Below, in pieces: positions 17,348 through 26,200 of a stretch of 64,000 nucleotides of DNA (its first letter is position 1; the number at the start of each line of letters is the position of its first letter). The position numbers and the translations under genes are program-made. This DNA is from Pseudomonadota bacterium (GTDB lineage Bacteria > Desulfobacterota > Desulfovibrionia > Desulfovibrionales > Desulfovibrionaceae). The stretch covers positions 1 to 64,000 of the forward strand of contig JAEWPX010000048.1 of NCBI GenBank assembly GCA_023399375.1. The letters run 5' to 3'. The notes below the pieces were generated by a model. That model worked only from the letters and a program-made list of their open reading frames with translations. It ran no database searches and was not told where the DNA came from.

Positions 17348-17665
17348 CTACAAAAGACGTCCCATTTCACGGACCTTGTTCTCCAAGTACTCGATACGCT
17401 CCAGCAGATCCACGACAATGCTCGCGCCAAGCACTGGCAGTTCGAAATCCTTGCTGATGCGGTCGAACTTGCGCAATCTGTAGAGGTCGCGCGGCCGGAA
17501 CAAGTAGGCGTCCGCCGTGGTGCGTTCCGGCGTGATCCAGCCCAGTTCGATCAACTCGCCGACAATGGTCGGATGCAGCCCCGTCAGTTCCTGGAGCTGG
17601 GCGAAGCTCAGGCGTTCGGACCGGGCGGGCACGGTGGTGACGGTGACGACTTGCTTGATGTCCAT
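17348..17665 (-). CDS. cbpM: CbpM-like chaperone modulator
   Basis: 105-aa MerR-like single-domain protein. LSFAQLQELTGLHPTIVGELIELGWI is the helix-turn-helix-like part; YLFRPRDLYRLRKFDRIS follows, then a C-terminal coiled coil (VVDLLERIEYLENKVREM). CbpM proteins bind the J domain of CbpA and restrain its co-chaperone activity; a MerR-like role at DNA is the alternative. The genetic position, 10 bases behind a cbpA-type gene, supports the modulator role. The start at 17665 has GAGG before it; the longer open frame upstream overlaps cbpA. Confidence 0.8.
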   Translation of the reverse strand: MDIKQVVTVTTVPARSERLSFAQLQELTGLHPTIVGELIELGWITPERTTADAYLFRPRDLYRLRKFDRISKDFELPVLGASIVVDLLERIEYLENKVREMGRLL

Positions 17666-17675
17666 GGCGACCTCG

Positions 17676-18704
17676 CTAGAACGACCTGGGGCTGAAATCG
17701 GCCGAAGCCGCGGCGAGCTTTTCCCAAAGCTCCCGCTGCGCATCCGTCACGCTGGGCGGCACCTGCACCATCAGGCGCACGAGCTGGTCCCCGCGCTTGC
17801 CCTGCCCGCCGAGGCCCTTGCCGCCGAGGCGCAGCTTGCGCCCGGACGACGAGCCGGCCGGGATATTCATCTCCACCGCGCCGTCGAGCGTCGGCACGCG
17901 CACCTTGGCCCCGAGCGCCGCCTCCCAGGGAGCCAGCGGCAGGTCCAGGATGACGTTGCCCTCCTCGAGCTTGAACAGCGCATGGGGCAGGATCTTGACC
18001 TTGAGGTACAGATCGCCCGCCTTGCCGCCGGCGCGGCCCGGATTACCCTGGCCCGAGAGCCGGATCTTGCCGCCCTCGCGCACGCCGGGCGGAATGTTGA
18101 TGCTCAGCGTCTTCGTGCCCAGACGCGGCGACCCGTCCGGACCGATGGTCTGCTCCTGCAAGGTGATGCCCTTGGCCCCGCCCCGGTAGGCTTCCTCCAG
18201 GGTCAGTTCCAGGGTGGCGTTGGCGTCCGAGCCCCGCGACGGCCCCGGGGAATAGCCCCCGGCCCCGCCAAAACCGCCGAAGCCGGAAAAGCCGCCGCCG
18301 AAGTCGCCGTAGCCCCCGCCGCGCTCGAAACGCGCCCGGCCGCCGCCCCCGCCGCCGGCGCCGCCGAAGAGCGTCTCGAAAAAGTCGGAGAACGCGCCGG
18401 CGTCGAACTGCTGGCCGCCCGTGAAGTGGTAGTTCGCGCCCTCGAACCCGGACGGGCGCTGGAAATTCTGGCCGTGCTGCCAGTTGGGGCCCAGGGAATC
18501 GTAGAGCTTGCGCTTTTCCGGGTCCTTGAGCACTTCGTAGGCCTCGTTGAATTCCTTGAACTTCTTCTCGGCCTCGGGATCGTTGGGATTGAGATCGGGA
18601 TGGTGCTTGCGCGCCAGCTTCTTGAAAGCCTTGGAGATCTCATCCTGGGTCGCGGTCTTGGCGACGCCGAGAAGCTTGTAATAATCCTTGTATTCCACGC
18701 TCAT
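17676..18704 (-). CDS. cbpA: DnaJ-class co-chaperone CbpA
   Basis: 342-aa type II (class B) DnaJ protein. The J domain (5-70) has the HPD triad in ARKHHPDLNP, which stimulates DnaK ATPase. A very Gly/Phe-rich linker follows (about 110-165, including runs of Gly and repeated GFGG). The two C-terminal substrate-binding beta domains (about 170-335) come next. There is no CxxCxGxG zinc-finger region, which separates it from DnaJ proper. ATG 18704 is chosen since the J domain starts right after; a longer frame lacks a ribosome binding site. First gene of the operon with cbpM and clpB; its promoter looks sigma-70-like rather than sigma-32-like. Confidence 0.9.
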   Translation of the reverse strand: MSVEYKDYYKLLGVAKTATQDEISKAFKKLARKHHPDLNPNDPEAEKKFKEFNEAYEVLKDPEKRKLYDSLGPNWQHGQNFQRPSGFEGANYHFTGGQQFDAGAFSDFFETLFGGAGGGGGGRARFERGGGYGDFGGGFSGFGGFGGAGGYSPGPSRGSDANATLELTLEEAYRGGAKGITLQEQTIGPDGSPRLGTKTLSINIPPGVREGGKIRLSGQGNPGRAGGKAGDLYLKVKILPHALFKLEEGNVILDLPLAPWEAALGAKVRVPTLDGAVEMNIPAGSSSGRKLRLGGKGLGGQGKRGDQLVRLMVQVPPSVTDAQRELWEKLAAASADFSPRSF

Positions 18705-18744
18705 ATGGGCAGCTTCCCCCGTTGGTCCGGCTGGTTGTCCGGTA

Positions 18745-18779
18745 AGTTTACATAATAAGTCGCACCGTGATTCCGTCAA
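18745..18779 (-). promoter_or_regulatory. Sigma-70 promoter of cbpA-cbpM-clpB
   Basis: Minus strand TTGACG (18779-18774), 16-base spacer, TATTAT (18757-18752), start at about 18745, 40 bases before the cbpA ATG. No CIRCE element or clear sigma-32 motif is seen nearby. Confidence 0.65.
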
Positions 18780-18905
18780 CCATCCCGGCGGATTATCTTC
18801 GCGCAGTTTGCCTCTTTCGTTTTACACCAGCAAGCCCGCAAAAGCCATAGACAAAACTTCCGCGCGGCTTGCCAAGCAACGGCCTTGCCGCTAGCCTCCC
18901 CGGCC

Positions 18906-19640
18906 ATGGCAGCCAAAGATCCCCAAAACGAATTCCGCCCCTTCGCCAGCGTGCTCAAAGGCGTCAAGGTGGCCAAGAAAAAACACGCCCCCGACATCGT
19001 GGCCAAGGCCGTCTGCGCCGCCGAAAAACCGGCCACGCCCGAAGACAACGACGAAACCGCGTTTTTCAGGGCCATGAACGGCGTGGCCCCCATGGACCGC
19101 GAAAAGACCAAGGGCCGCGACGTCCATCCCGCCGCCCCGCCGCCGCCCCCGCCCTCGCCTGCCGACGAGGAGCAAAAGGCCCTGGCCGCCCTGCAGGACC
19201 TCGTCAGCGGCAAGGTCGAATTCACCCTGGAATACAGCGACGAATACGTGCAGGGCTTCGTCACCGACCTCGACCCCAAGGTCTACCGCCAGCTGCGCGC
19301 CGGCCAGTTTTCGCCCGAGGCCCATTTCGACCTGCACGGCCTCAACACCGAGCAGGCCTACCTGTCCCTTCTCCATTTCATGCGCGAACACTACCTCGCC
19401 GGCAAGCGCTGCCTGCTCGTCATCCCCGGTCGCGGCGCGAATTCGCCGGGCGGCGTGCCCGTGCTCAAGGAAGAACTCAAAAGCTGGCTCACGCGCGACC
19501 CGCTCAAGCGCGTGGTGCTGGCCTTCACCACGGCCCAGCCCCGCCACGGCGGCGCGGGCGCGCTCTACGTCCTTTTGCGCAAGTTCAAGAAAACCAAGGG
19601 GAAGGTCCGTTTCGAAAAAGACTGGCCGGAGTTCGGCTAA
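18906..19640 (+). CDS. Smr-domain protein
   Basis: 244-aa protein. The C-terminal 100 residues are a Smr (MutS2 C-terminal) domain: FDLHGLNTEQA, then LLVIPGRGANSPGG and ending HGGAGALYVLLRK. The DLHG and GRG elements expected of the nicking or nucleic-acid-binding site are present. The first 140 residues are low-complexity, Lys- and Pro-rich (a run of seven Pro near 80-88), probably disordered. Stand-alone Smr proteins act in RNA quality control (SmrB cuts mRNA at collided ribosomes) or on DNA; which applies is not clear. The start is uncertain: ATG 18906 is taken over TTG 18885, neither with a good ribosome binding site. It is divergent from the heat-shock operon. Confidence 0.85.
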   Translation: MAAKDPQNEFRPFASVLKGVKVAKKKHAPDIVAKAVCAAEKPATPEDNDETAFFRAMNGVAPMDREKTKGRDVHPAAPPPPPPSPADEEQKALAALQDLVSGKVEFTLEYSDEYVQGFVTDLDPKVYRQLRAGQFSPEAHFDLHGLNTEQAYLSLLHFMREHYLAGKRCLLVIPGRGANSPGGVPVLKEELKSWLTRDPLKRVVLAFTTAQPRHGGAGALYVLLRKFKKTKGKVRFEKDWPEFG

Positions 19641-19715
19641 ACGCGATGCCGGACGGCGGCGTCATGCTCCCATTACGGCCACGACGACATCCCCGCCCTG
19701 CCAAGGAGCCCGCCC

Positions 19716-20537
19716 ATGAAACCGCCCATCGGACGCGACACCGTGCTGTGCATGTCCCTGGCCGGGCGGCCCGGCAATTTCGGCACGCGCTTCCACAACC
19801 GCCTCTACGAACTGCTCGGCCTCGACTACGTCTACAAGGCCTTCACCACCACGGACCTGCCCGCAGCCATCGGCGGCGTGCGGGCGCTTGGCATACGCGG
19901 CTGCGCCGTCTCCATGCCGTTCAAGGAAGCGGTCATCCCGCTGCTCGACGGGATCGAGCCTTCGGCCGCGGCCATCGACGCGGTCAACACCATCGTCAAC
20001 GACGGCGGCCGCCTCACCGGCGCCAACACCGATTACCTCGCCGTGCGCCAACTCGTGGAGCAGGCCGGCGTCGCGCCGCAAACGCCGTTCGTCCTTCGCG
20101 GCAGCGGCGGCATGGCCAAGGCCGTGGCTGCGGCCCTTCGGGGGCTCGGCTTCGCCCACGGGCACATCGTCGCGCGAAACCCCGTCACGGGCCCGGCCCT
20201 TGCCGCCGCCTACGGCTACGCCTGGCAGGCGGATCTGTCCGGCCTTGCCGCGCCCTTTCTTCTCAACGCCACGCCCCTTGGCATGGCCGGCCCCGAAGCG
20301 CAGGCCCTGGCCTTTCCCGAGAAAATGATCGCGGCCTGCGACGTCGCCTGCGATGTCGTGGCCATGCCGGCGCAGACGCCCTTTCTGGCGCGCGCCCGGG
20401 CGCTCGGCAAGCGGTTGATTTCCGGCAGCGAGATCATCGTCCTGCAGGCCGTGGAGCAGTTCGTTCGCTACACCGGCGTCAGGCCTTCCGCCGCGCAGAC
20501 GGCCGACGCCGCGGCGTTCGCGCGCAGCGCCGGGTAA
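19716..20537 (+). CDS. Shikimate dehydrogenase-like protein (SDH-L, HI0607 type)
   Basis: 273-aa NADP-dependent shikimate dehydrogenase paralogue. The catalytic pair is present: Lys70 in AVSMPFKEA and Asp106 in ANTDYLAV. The Rossmann loop is the shortened GSGGMAKA near 130 rather than GAGGA. The opening LCMSLAGRPGNFGTRFHN and the ending VLQAVEQFVRYTG are typical of the HI0607-like subgroup, which shows low shikimate activity in known members, so it may act on another quinate- or shikimate-like substrate. No other aromatic-pathway gene is close. It follows the Smr gene by 75 bases, with AAGGAG before the ATG, and is followed by a terminator. Confidence 0.85.
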   Translation: MKPPIGRDTVLCMSLAGRPGNFGTRFHNRLYELLGLDYVYKAFTTTDLPAAIGGVRALGIRGCAVSMPFKEAVIPLLDGIEPSAAAIDAVNTIVNDGGRLTGANTDYLAVRQLVEQAGVAPQTPFVLRGSGGMAKAVAAALRGLGFAHGHIVARNPVTGPALAAAYGYAWQADLSGLAAPFLLNATPLGMAGPEAQALAFPEKMIAACDVACDVVAMPAQTPFLARARALGKRLISGSEIIVLQAVEQFVRYTGVRPSAAQTADAAAFARSAG

Positions 20538-20555
20538 TGCCGCGCCTGCCAAAAC

Positions 20556-20584
20556 AAAGGGGCCGCCGCGGCGACCCCTTTTTC
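20556..20584. terminator. Bidirectional terminator
   Basis: AAAGGGG pairs with CCCCTTT around a GC-rich stem; TTTTT follows on the plus strand and TTTGTTTT on the minus strand. It lies between the convergent shikimate-dehydrogenase-like and DUF1254 genes and can serve both. Confidence 0.8.
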
Positions 20585-20601
20585 GATTCATGTCCAGGTG
20601 A

Positions 20602-22059
20602 TTAGCGCGTTTTCACGATCGCCGGCGGCTGCCACGATCCCGAGCCCACGGGCAGGATCGAAGGCGCTTCGGTTTTCGGCCAGTACAGCCGCATGACCAG
20701 GTAGATCGGTCCGTCCGGGGCGGGCAGCCAGTTGGCCGCCCGCGTCCCCTGCGGCGCGTCCTTTTGGACGAAAATCGTCAGCGACCCGTCCGGGTTCTTG
20801 CGCAGCTGCGGCAGCATCGCCGAATTGACGAGATAGCGGCCTATCGGATTCTCCACGAGCAGCTGCGTCTTGCCGTCGTACATGGTGACGGACCAGAAGG
20901 CGTTGACGGGCGGCAGCCGGCCGGGTGCGAACGTGATCGCGTAGTCGTGCGCGCCGCCGTCGAGGGGTTCGCCGTCGGCCGTGGTCCTGGCCATGGGGTA
21001 GACCGCCTCGACCGCATCGTTGCCGTAGATGCCGGCCTTGGCCGCGGCGGCGCGCAGCAGCCAGTCGCCGTGGTAAAAGGCGCGGTCGCCGAAGGCCGAA
21101 GCGATGTGCCAGCCGTTTACGACCTTGCCGATCGTGGCGGCGTCGCGGGCGATCTTTTCCTCACCGTCCTGCATGCCGCGCAGGGCCGCGGCCTTGCGTT
21201 CGGGAGACAGATCCGTAAACGCGAAGGTTTTTCCCGGCCCGACGCCGATTCGCGCGAGCTTCTCGCGGATGGCGACTTCCTCCGGCCCGGCCGGAGCGAA
21301 CTGCAGAACGAAATCGAGATATTCGAAAAACCCGGTCTTCACGCGTTCCTTGTCGATCTTCGGGAAGGCCGGCAGGGGAAGCGCCGCGGGCGCGGGCCGG
21401 CCGAGATATGCGGAGAGCGGGCGCGCCTTGTAGCCCGCCTGCACTTTTTTGACGTTGGCCATATCCTTGGCGTTAAAAAGCTGGGTGCGAAACAGGGCCA
21501 TGGAAAACCGGGTGCTAGAGCGAAACACCTTTTTGATCCCCGGCGGCACGTCGCCCTTCCAGTCCGGCCCGACCACCAGGTAGTCGCCGGCCGCACTGCC
21601 CGTGGCCCGGCTGCCGATGTAGCCGTAATTGAAGGTGTTGCCGTCCACGAGCTGCACGCTGTAGTAGCGCTTTTTCTCCACGGCCGGCACGGACAGCACC
21701 ATCGGCTGCGTGCCGAGGTCCATGAAAATGAAGGAATACGGCGTGTCGCTGTTAGGCGTCACCACCGTCGTGTCCTTGTATGTAAACACACGCGCTTCGT
21801 TATAAAGCGCATTGAATGGCGCTTTGTATTGCCCGGAATCGCGATCCACGGCATTTTCGTACATGACGCCGTAATTCATCACGAGCGGCAGCCCGTAGAT
21901 GAATCCTTCCGCCGCGATTGCCCGGACTTCCTCCAGACCGGGGCTGCCCTGAGGTGCCGCCGCGTCCTGGCGCATCCCCTTGACATGTTTCGAGCAACCG
22001 CAAAGCACAAGCATCGCGCAACAAAGCAGGAAGAGACGCTTGATCATCGGTCTTTGCAT
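20602..22059 (-). CDS. DUF1254/DUF1214 lipoprotein
   Basis: 485-aa exported protein. The N-terminus MIKRLFLLCCAMLVLCGC is a lipoprotein signal with predicted lipidation at Cys22. The mature part has a DUF1254 domain (about 50-190, with VTPNSDTPYSF and KKRYYSVQLVDG) and a C-terminal DUF1214 domain (about 370-475, FWSVTMYDGKTQLLVENPIGRY). These domains usually occur together in secreted proteins of unknown function. AAGGAGG stands 6 bases before ATG 22059; the longer frame upstream is not credible. It stands alone between the terminator at 20556 and a second secreted-protein gene. The 198 bases upstream (22060-22257) show no convincing promoter. Confidence 0.85.
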   Translation of the reverse strand: MQRPMIKRLFLLCCAMLVLCGCSKHVKGMRQDAAAPQGSPGLEEVRAIAAEGFIYGLPLVMNYGVMYENAVDRDSGQYKAPFNALYNEARVFTYKDTTVVTPNSDTPYSFIFMDLGTQPMVLSVPAVEKKRYYSVQLVDGNTFNYGYIGSRATGSAAGDYLVVGPDWKGDVPPGIKKVFRSSTRFSMALFRTQLFNAKDMANVKKVQAGYKARPLSAYLGRPAPAALPLPAFPKIDKERVKTGFFEYLDFVLQFAPAGPEEVAIREKLARIGVGPGKTFAFTDLSPERKAAALRGMQDGEEKIARDAATIGKVVNGWHIASAFGDRAFYHGDWLLRAAAAKAGIYGNDAVEAVYPMARTTADGEPLDGGAHDYAITFAPGRLPPVNAFWSVTMYDGKTQLLVENPIGRYLVNSAMLPQLRKNPDGSLTIFVQKDAPQGTRAANWLPAPDGPIYLVMRLYWPKTEAPSILPVGSGSWQPPAIVKTR

Positions 22060-22257
22060 GACGATCCTCCTTCTAAAAGTGCCGCAATGGGGTCCGACCG
22101 ACACATCGCGTGTGGCCAAACGCCAGCATGACAACATGCACACCTTTCCCAGCCATTCCGTCTCCGTTGCGCGCCTGCGGCAGGGTGCTGCCGCTTCATG
22201 CGGCCAACACCGTCGAAGGTCCGGTTGGCACACATCTGACGGCAGCGCCGTTTCTTC

Positions 22258-23106
22258 CTAGCGGCAGGTCGCCTTGCCTGCCGCCGCCTTGCCGGTCTTG
22301 AGGTCGAGCGTCATCTCCCGCGCGGCGGTCTTCCCGGCCGGACAGGCGGGCCTGCCCGCGCCCGTCGCCGTTTCCGCGTAGCGCAGCACGCCCTTGGCGA
22401 CGCTTGTCCCGGGCAGGACCGTGGCGTCGAGGGTCTGTTTCTGTGTGGCGAGGTCGACGGCCATGAGGCCGTGCACGGCGTCGGGATTGCCGTTCTGGAT
22501 GAAGAGCGTGTCCCCGGAAAGGCCGGCGAAGGTGAAATCGCCGCCGTTGGGGATTTCGAAAAGGGGCCGCCCTTCGAGGGCCTCGCAGACCGCGTCGGGA
22601 TCGTCGCCCGGGCTGCGGGCCAGCACGCGCAGGGTGTGGCCGCCGGAATACGCGGCCTGGTGGTCGAGTATGGCGTAGCGGGCGTAGAGATAGCAGATCC
22701 TGTCGCGGTAATTGTGGATGCCGGCGGCATCGGTTCCGGGCAGGCCGGCCTGTTTGCCGTCGGCGATGGTGGTTGCGCCGTATTCCGCCGTCATGGGGCT
22801 GATGCCCTCCACGGAGAGGATGCGGTAGGCCTTGCCGTTTCTGGTGAAGGACTGCACGATCCTACCCTGCACGCGGACCTTGATGTTGAGATCGTCGTCC
22901 ATGATGGAGGTCGCGTCGAACGGAATATAGACGACGCCGGGTTCTTCGGCGTTTTCGAAGACGATGCCGCTTTCCGGAGTGCGGCGAAACATGCCGTAGA
23001 GGGTGCTTTTTTTGGCGTCCTGTTCGGGCGCGGCCGGCGCAGGGTCCGCGGCGAACAGCAGGGACAGCAGCACGAGGGGCAGGAGCGTGCGAAGCGGATG
23101 GTGCAT
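22258..23106 (-). CDS. Secreted protein of unknown function
   Basis: 282-aa protein I do not recognise. It begins with a Sec signal peptide (LRTLLPLVLLSLLFAADPAPA, cleavage probably near residue 26). The mature part contains several short beta-type repeats and four Cys, two near the middle (DRICYLY, AVCEAL) and two in the C-terminal part (PACPAGK, KATCR), which may form disulfides in the periplasm. GGAGG lies 6 bases before the ATG. It is divergent from the alpha-2-macroglobulin gene over 123 bases and lies upstream of the DUF1254 gene in the same direction; a shared role is possible but not shown. Confidence 0.75.
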   Translation of the reverse strand: MHHPLRTLLPLVLLSLLFAADPAPAAPEQDAKKSTLYGMFRRTPESGIVFENAEEPGVVYIPFDATSIMDDDLNIKVRVQGRIVQSFTRNGKAYRILSVEGISPMTAEYGATTIADGKQAGLPGTDAAGIHNYRDRICYLYARYAILDHQAAYSGGHTLRVLARSPGDDPDAVCEALEGRPLFEIPNGGDFTFAGLSGDTLFIQNGNPDAVHGLMAVDLATQKQTLDATVLPGTSVAKGVLRYAETATGAGRPACPAGKTAAREMTLDLKTGKAAAGKATCR

Positions 23107-23229
23107 GGAGCCTCCGTGGTCGAGATGATTCCGGGTAACAGACGGGGCCGAATTTGCAAGGGGGGCGCGCACAGAGGTCCTTGTTGAAAAAATATGCCGC
23201 CCGCGTATGAAAGCCTCATGGAGGGCGGC

Positions 23230-26200
23230 ATGGACCATGCGCAACCAGGCGGATCCGGCGGACGCGTAAAAAACATCCTCATCGCGGTGCTTCTCTGCAT
23301 CGCCCTGGGCGAATTCGCCCTGCTCCTGCGCCAACCCGCGCCGGCCCCCGCGCCCGCCGCACCCCAGGCGTCCGCGCCCGGGACGGCCTCCCCGCACGGG
23401 GAAGCCGTGCGCCTGCTTGGCGTCGGCATGGACCCCGAACGCGGCCGCTATCTGCTCGCCACCTTCGACCGTCCCGTGACCGGGGCGTCCGAAGGCGCGT
23501 CGCCCGCCGCGCCGCCGGCCGCGCTCACGCCCGACCTGCCCGGCAAATGGACCTGGGTCTCGCCGTGGATGTTGCGTTTCGAGCCCAAGGACGGCTTCGC
23601 CCAGGCCACGACCTACACCTTCGCCTTCAAGCCCGACGCGTTCCTGCGCGCCCCCCAGACCCTGGCCGGACAGAGCGAATGGAAGGCCTCCTACGGTGCG
23701 TTCGAGGCCACGCGCCTAACGGCGCACCTCGAACCCGCGCCCGAAGGCGGGGCCATGGTGGTGGTGCGCGGCGAGGCCGCCTTCAACCGCAAGGTGGACC
23801 CCAAGGCCCTGGCCGAAAACATCGCCCTGCTCGACCCCGATTCGCCGCAGCGGCCCGTGGCGATATCGCCGACCACGACCTATCCCGCGAAGAAGATCGG
23901 TTTCGTATCCGACCCCATCCGCAAGACGCCGCAGCAGCGCGACGTCAAGGTCGCCGTCACCACCGGGCTGCGCCCGGAAAAGGGCGACGTGGCCCTGGCG
24001 CGCGAGGCCGTGGCGGTCATTCCCGTGGCGCTTGACCCGCACCTGCGCCTGCGCGACGTCAAAGCATCTTCCGAGGAAGGCGCGGCGACCATACGGCTGC
24101 GCCTGTCCGCGCCCGTGGAGGCCAACGAGGAGACCGCCGCCCACGTGGCCGTGGAACCGGACATGGAGACCTCGCTCGCCGGCGACGGCGACGAACTCGT
24201 TTTAAGCGGCGCGTTCGAGCCCGGCCGCGAATACACCGTGACCCTGGAAAAGGGCCTCACCGCTGGCGACGGCGCGGTCCTCGACGACACGGCCTCGCGC
24301 ACGGTGCGCATCCCGGACCTCGAGCCCACGGTGGACTTCAAGGACCAGGGCATGTTCCTCGGCAAAAACGGCTACAAGAACCTGGCGATCAAAAGCGTCA
24401 ACACGAACGCCGCGGAACTCGCCATCGACCGCGTTTATTTCAACAACCTGTTTCCGTTTTTCTCCACGACCTATTCCGCCTTCGACGACGAGTACGAAGG
24501 CGGCGCGGTCAACGAGAGCTTCGGCGACCGCATCGTCAATGAACGCATCCCGCTGCGCTACAAGAACAACGCCGCCGTGACCACGCCCGTGAACCTGGAG
24601 AAATACATCCAGGGCCACGAGCCCGGCCTCTACCGCGTGGCGCTCACCGTGCCCGGCAAGTTCCAGGGCGCGCAGCGCTATGTCCTGATCACGGACATCG
24701 GCATCGTGGCCAAGCAGGGCCAGGGCGACCTGCTCGTGTGGACCGCCTCCTATTCCACGCTCGCGCCCGTGGCCGGGGCGAGCGTGCGCGTGCTGTCCTA
24801 CCAGAACCAGGAACTCGCCGCCGGGACCACCGACGACAAGGGGCTTTTCCGGGCCAAGGTGCCGCCCAAGCTCCTGGCCGACAAGCGGCCCTACCTCATC
24901 GTCGTGCAAAAGGGCGCGGACGTGAGCTACCTGCTCTACGAGCGTTTCCGCGTGGACGCCACGGGCCTCGACGTCGCCGGCGCGGTCATGCCGGACGTAG
25001 GTTACACGGCGTTCGTTTACGGCGAGCGCGACATCTACCGTCCGGGCGAGACGCTCGAGGGCGTGGCCGTGGTGCGCGACGCGCGCCTTGGCGTGCCGCC
25101 GTCCATGCCCGTGACGCTTAAGCTCAACGACCCGCAGGGCCGCAAGATCAGCGAACAGGCCGTGGTCACCGGCGCGCAGGGCCTCGTCACGCTGCGCCAG
25201 GCCCTGCCGGCGCAGTCCCTGACCGGCTCCTACACCCTGGAAATCACGGCCGCGGACACGGTCATCGGCCAGTACCGCTTCCAGGTGGAGGAATTCGTTC
25301 CGGACCGCATCAGCGTCGCGGTCAAGGCCGGCACGGAAGCCGCCGGCCCCGGGGAATCGCTGCCCTTTACCGTCAACGGCCGCTACCTCTTCGGCGCGCC
25401 GGGCGCAGACCTGCCCGTGGAGGCCCGGGTGCGGCTGGTCAAGGCGGCGTTCGCGCCCAAGGGCTACGCCGGCTACGTCTTCGGCGACCCGGAGCGCAGC
25501 TTCGAGGATACGGAATTTTTCGAGGAGGCCGGCAGCCTCGGCCCCGACGGGCAAGCCTCCTTCGACGCGTCGATCCCCGACGATCTGTCGCCGCCGGCGG
25601 CGCTCGAGGCCATCGTCACGGCGCGCGTGCGCGAAGGCGGCGGCCGGGGCGTCACGGGGCTTACCCGCATCCCGGTCCACGTCTACACCGCCTATCCCGG
25701 CCTCAAGCGCCTGGCGAGCGACGCGGCCACGCCCGGCAAGCCCGTGCGCTTCGACTACGTGGTCGTCTCGCCGGACGGTAAGCCCTTGGACGCGCCGGAA
25801 CTGACGGCCACGCTCTACCGCGACGCCTGGCAGACGGTGCTGCGCAAAAACCCCGACGGCGCGTTCACCTACGAGTCCGTGCGCGACCCCAAGACCGTGG
25901 AGACGCGCACCGTCTCCGCCAAGGGCGGCAAGGGCGCGACGTCCTTCACCCCGCCGACCTTCGGCAGCTACCGCCTGGTCCTCGCCGACCCCGAAAGCGG
26001 CGCGTCGTGTCAGCTGGAATTCTACGCCGGCGGCTTCGGCTATTCGCCCTGGGCCGTGGAGAACCCGGCGCGCATCGAGCTCAAGCCCGACAAGGCCGAG
26101 TACGCCTCGGGCGAGACGGCCCGGTTCCAGGTGCGCGCCCCCTTTGCCGGCAAGCTCCTCGTCACGGTCGAAGGCTCGGGCGTGCACGATGTGCAGATCG

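Noticed and set aside
18700..18905. CIRCE or sigma-32 element before cbpA
   Set aside because: No TTAGCACTC inverted repeat and no CTTGAA/CCCCAT pair; the promoter present is sigma-70-like.
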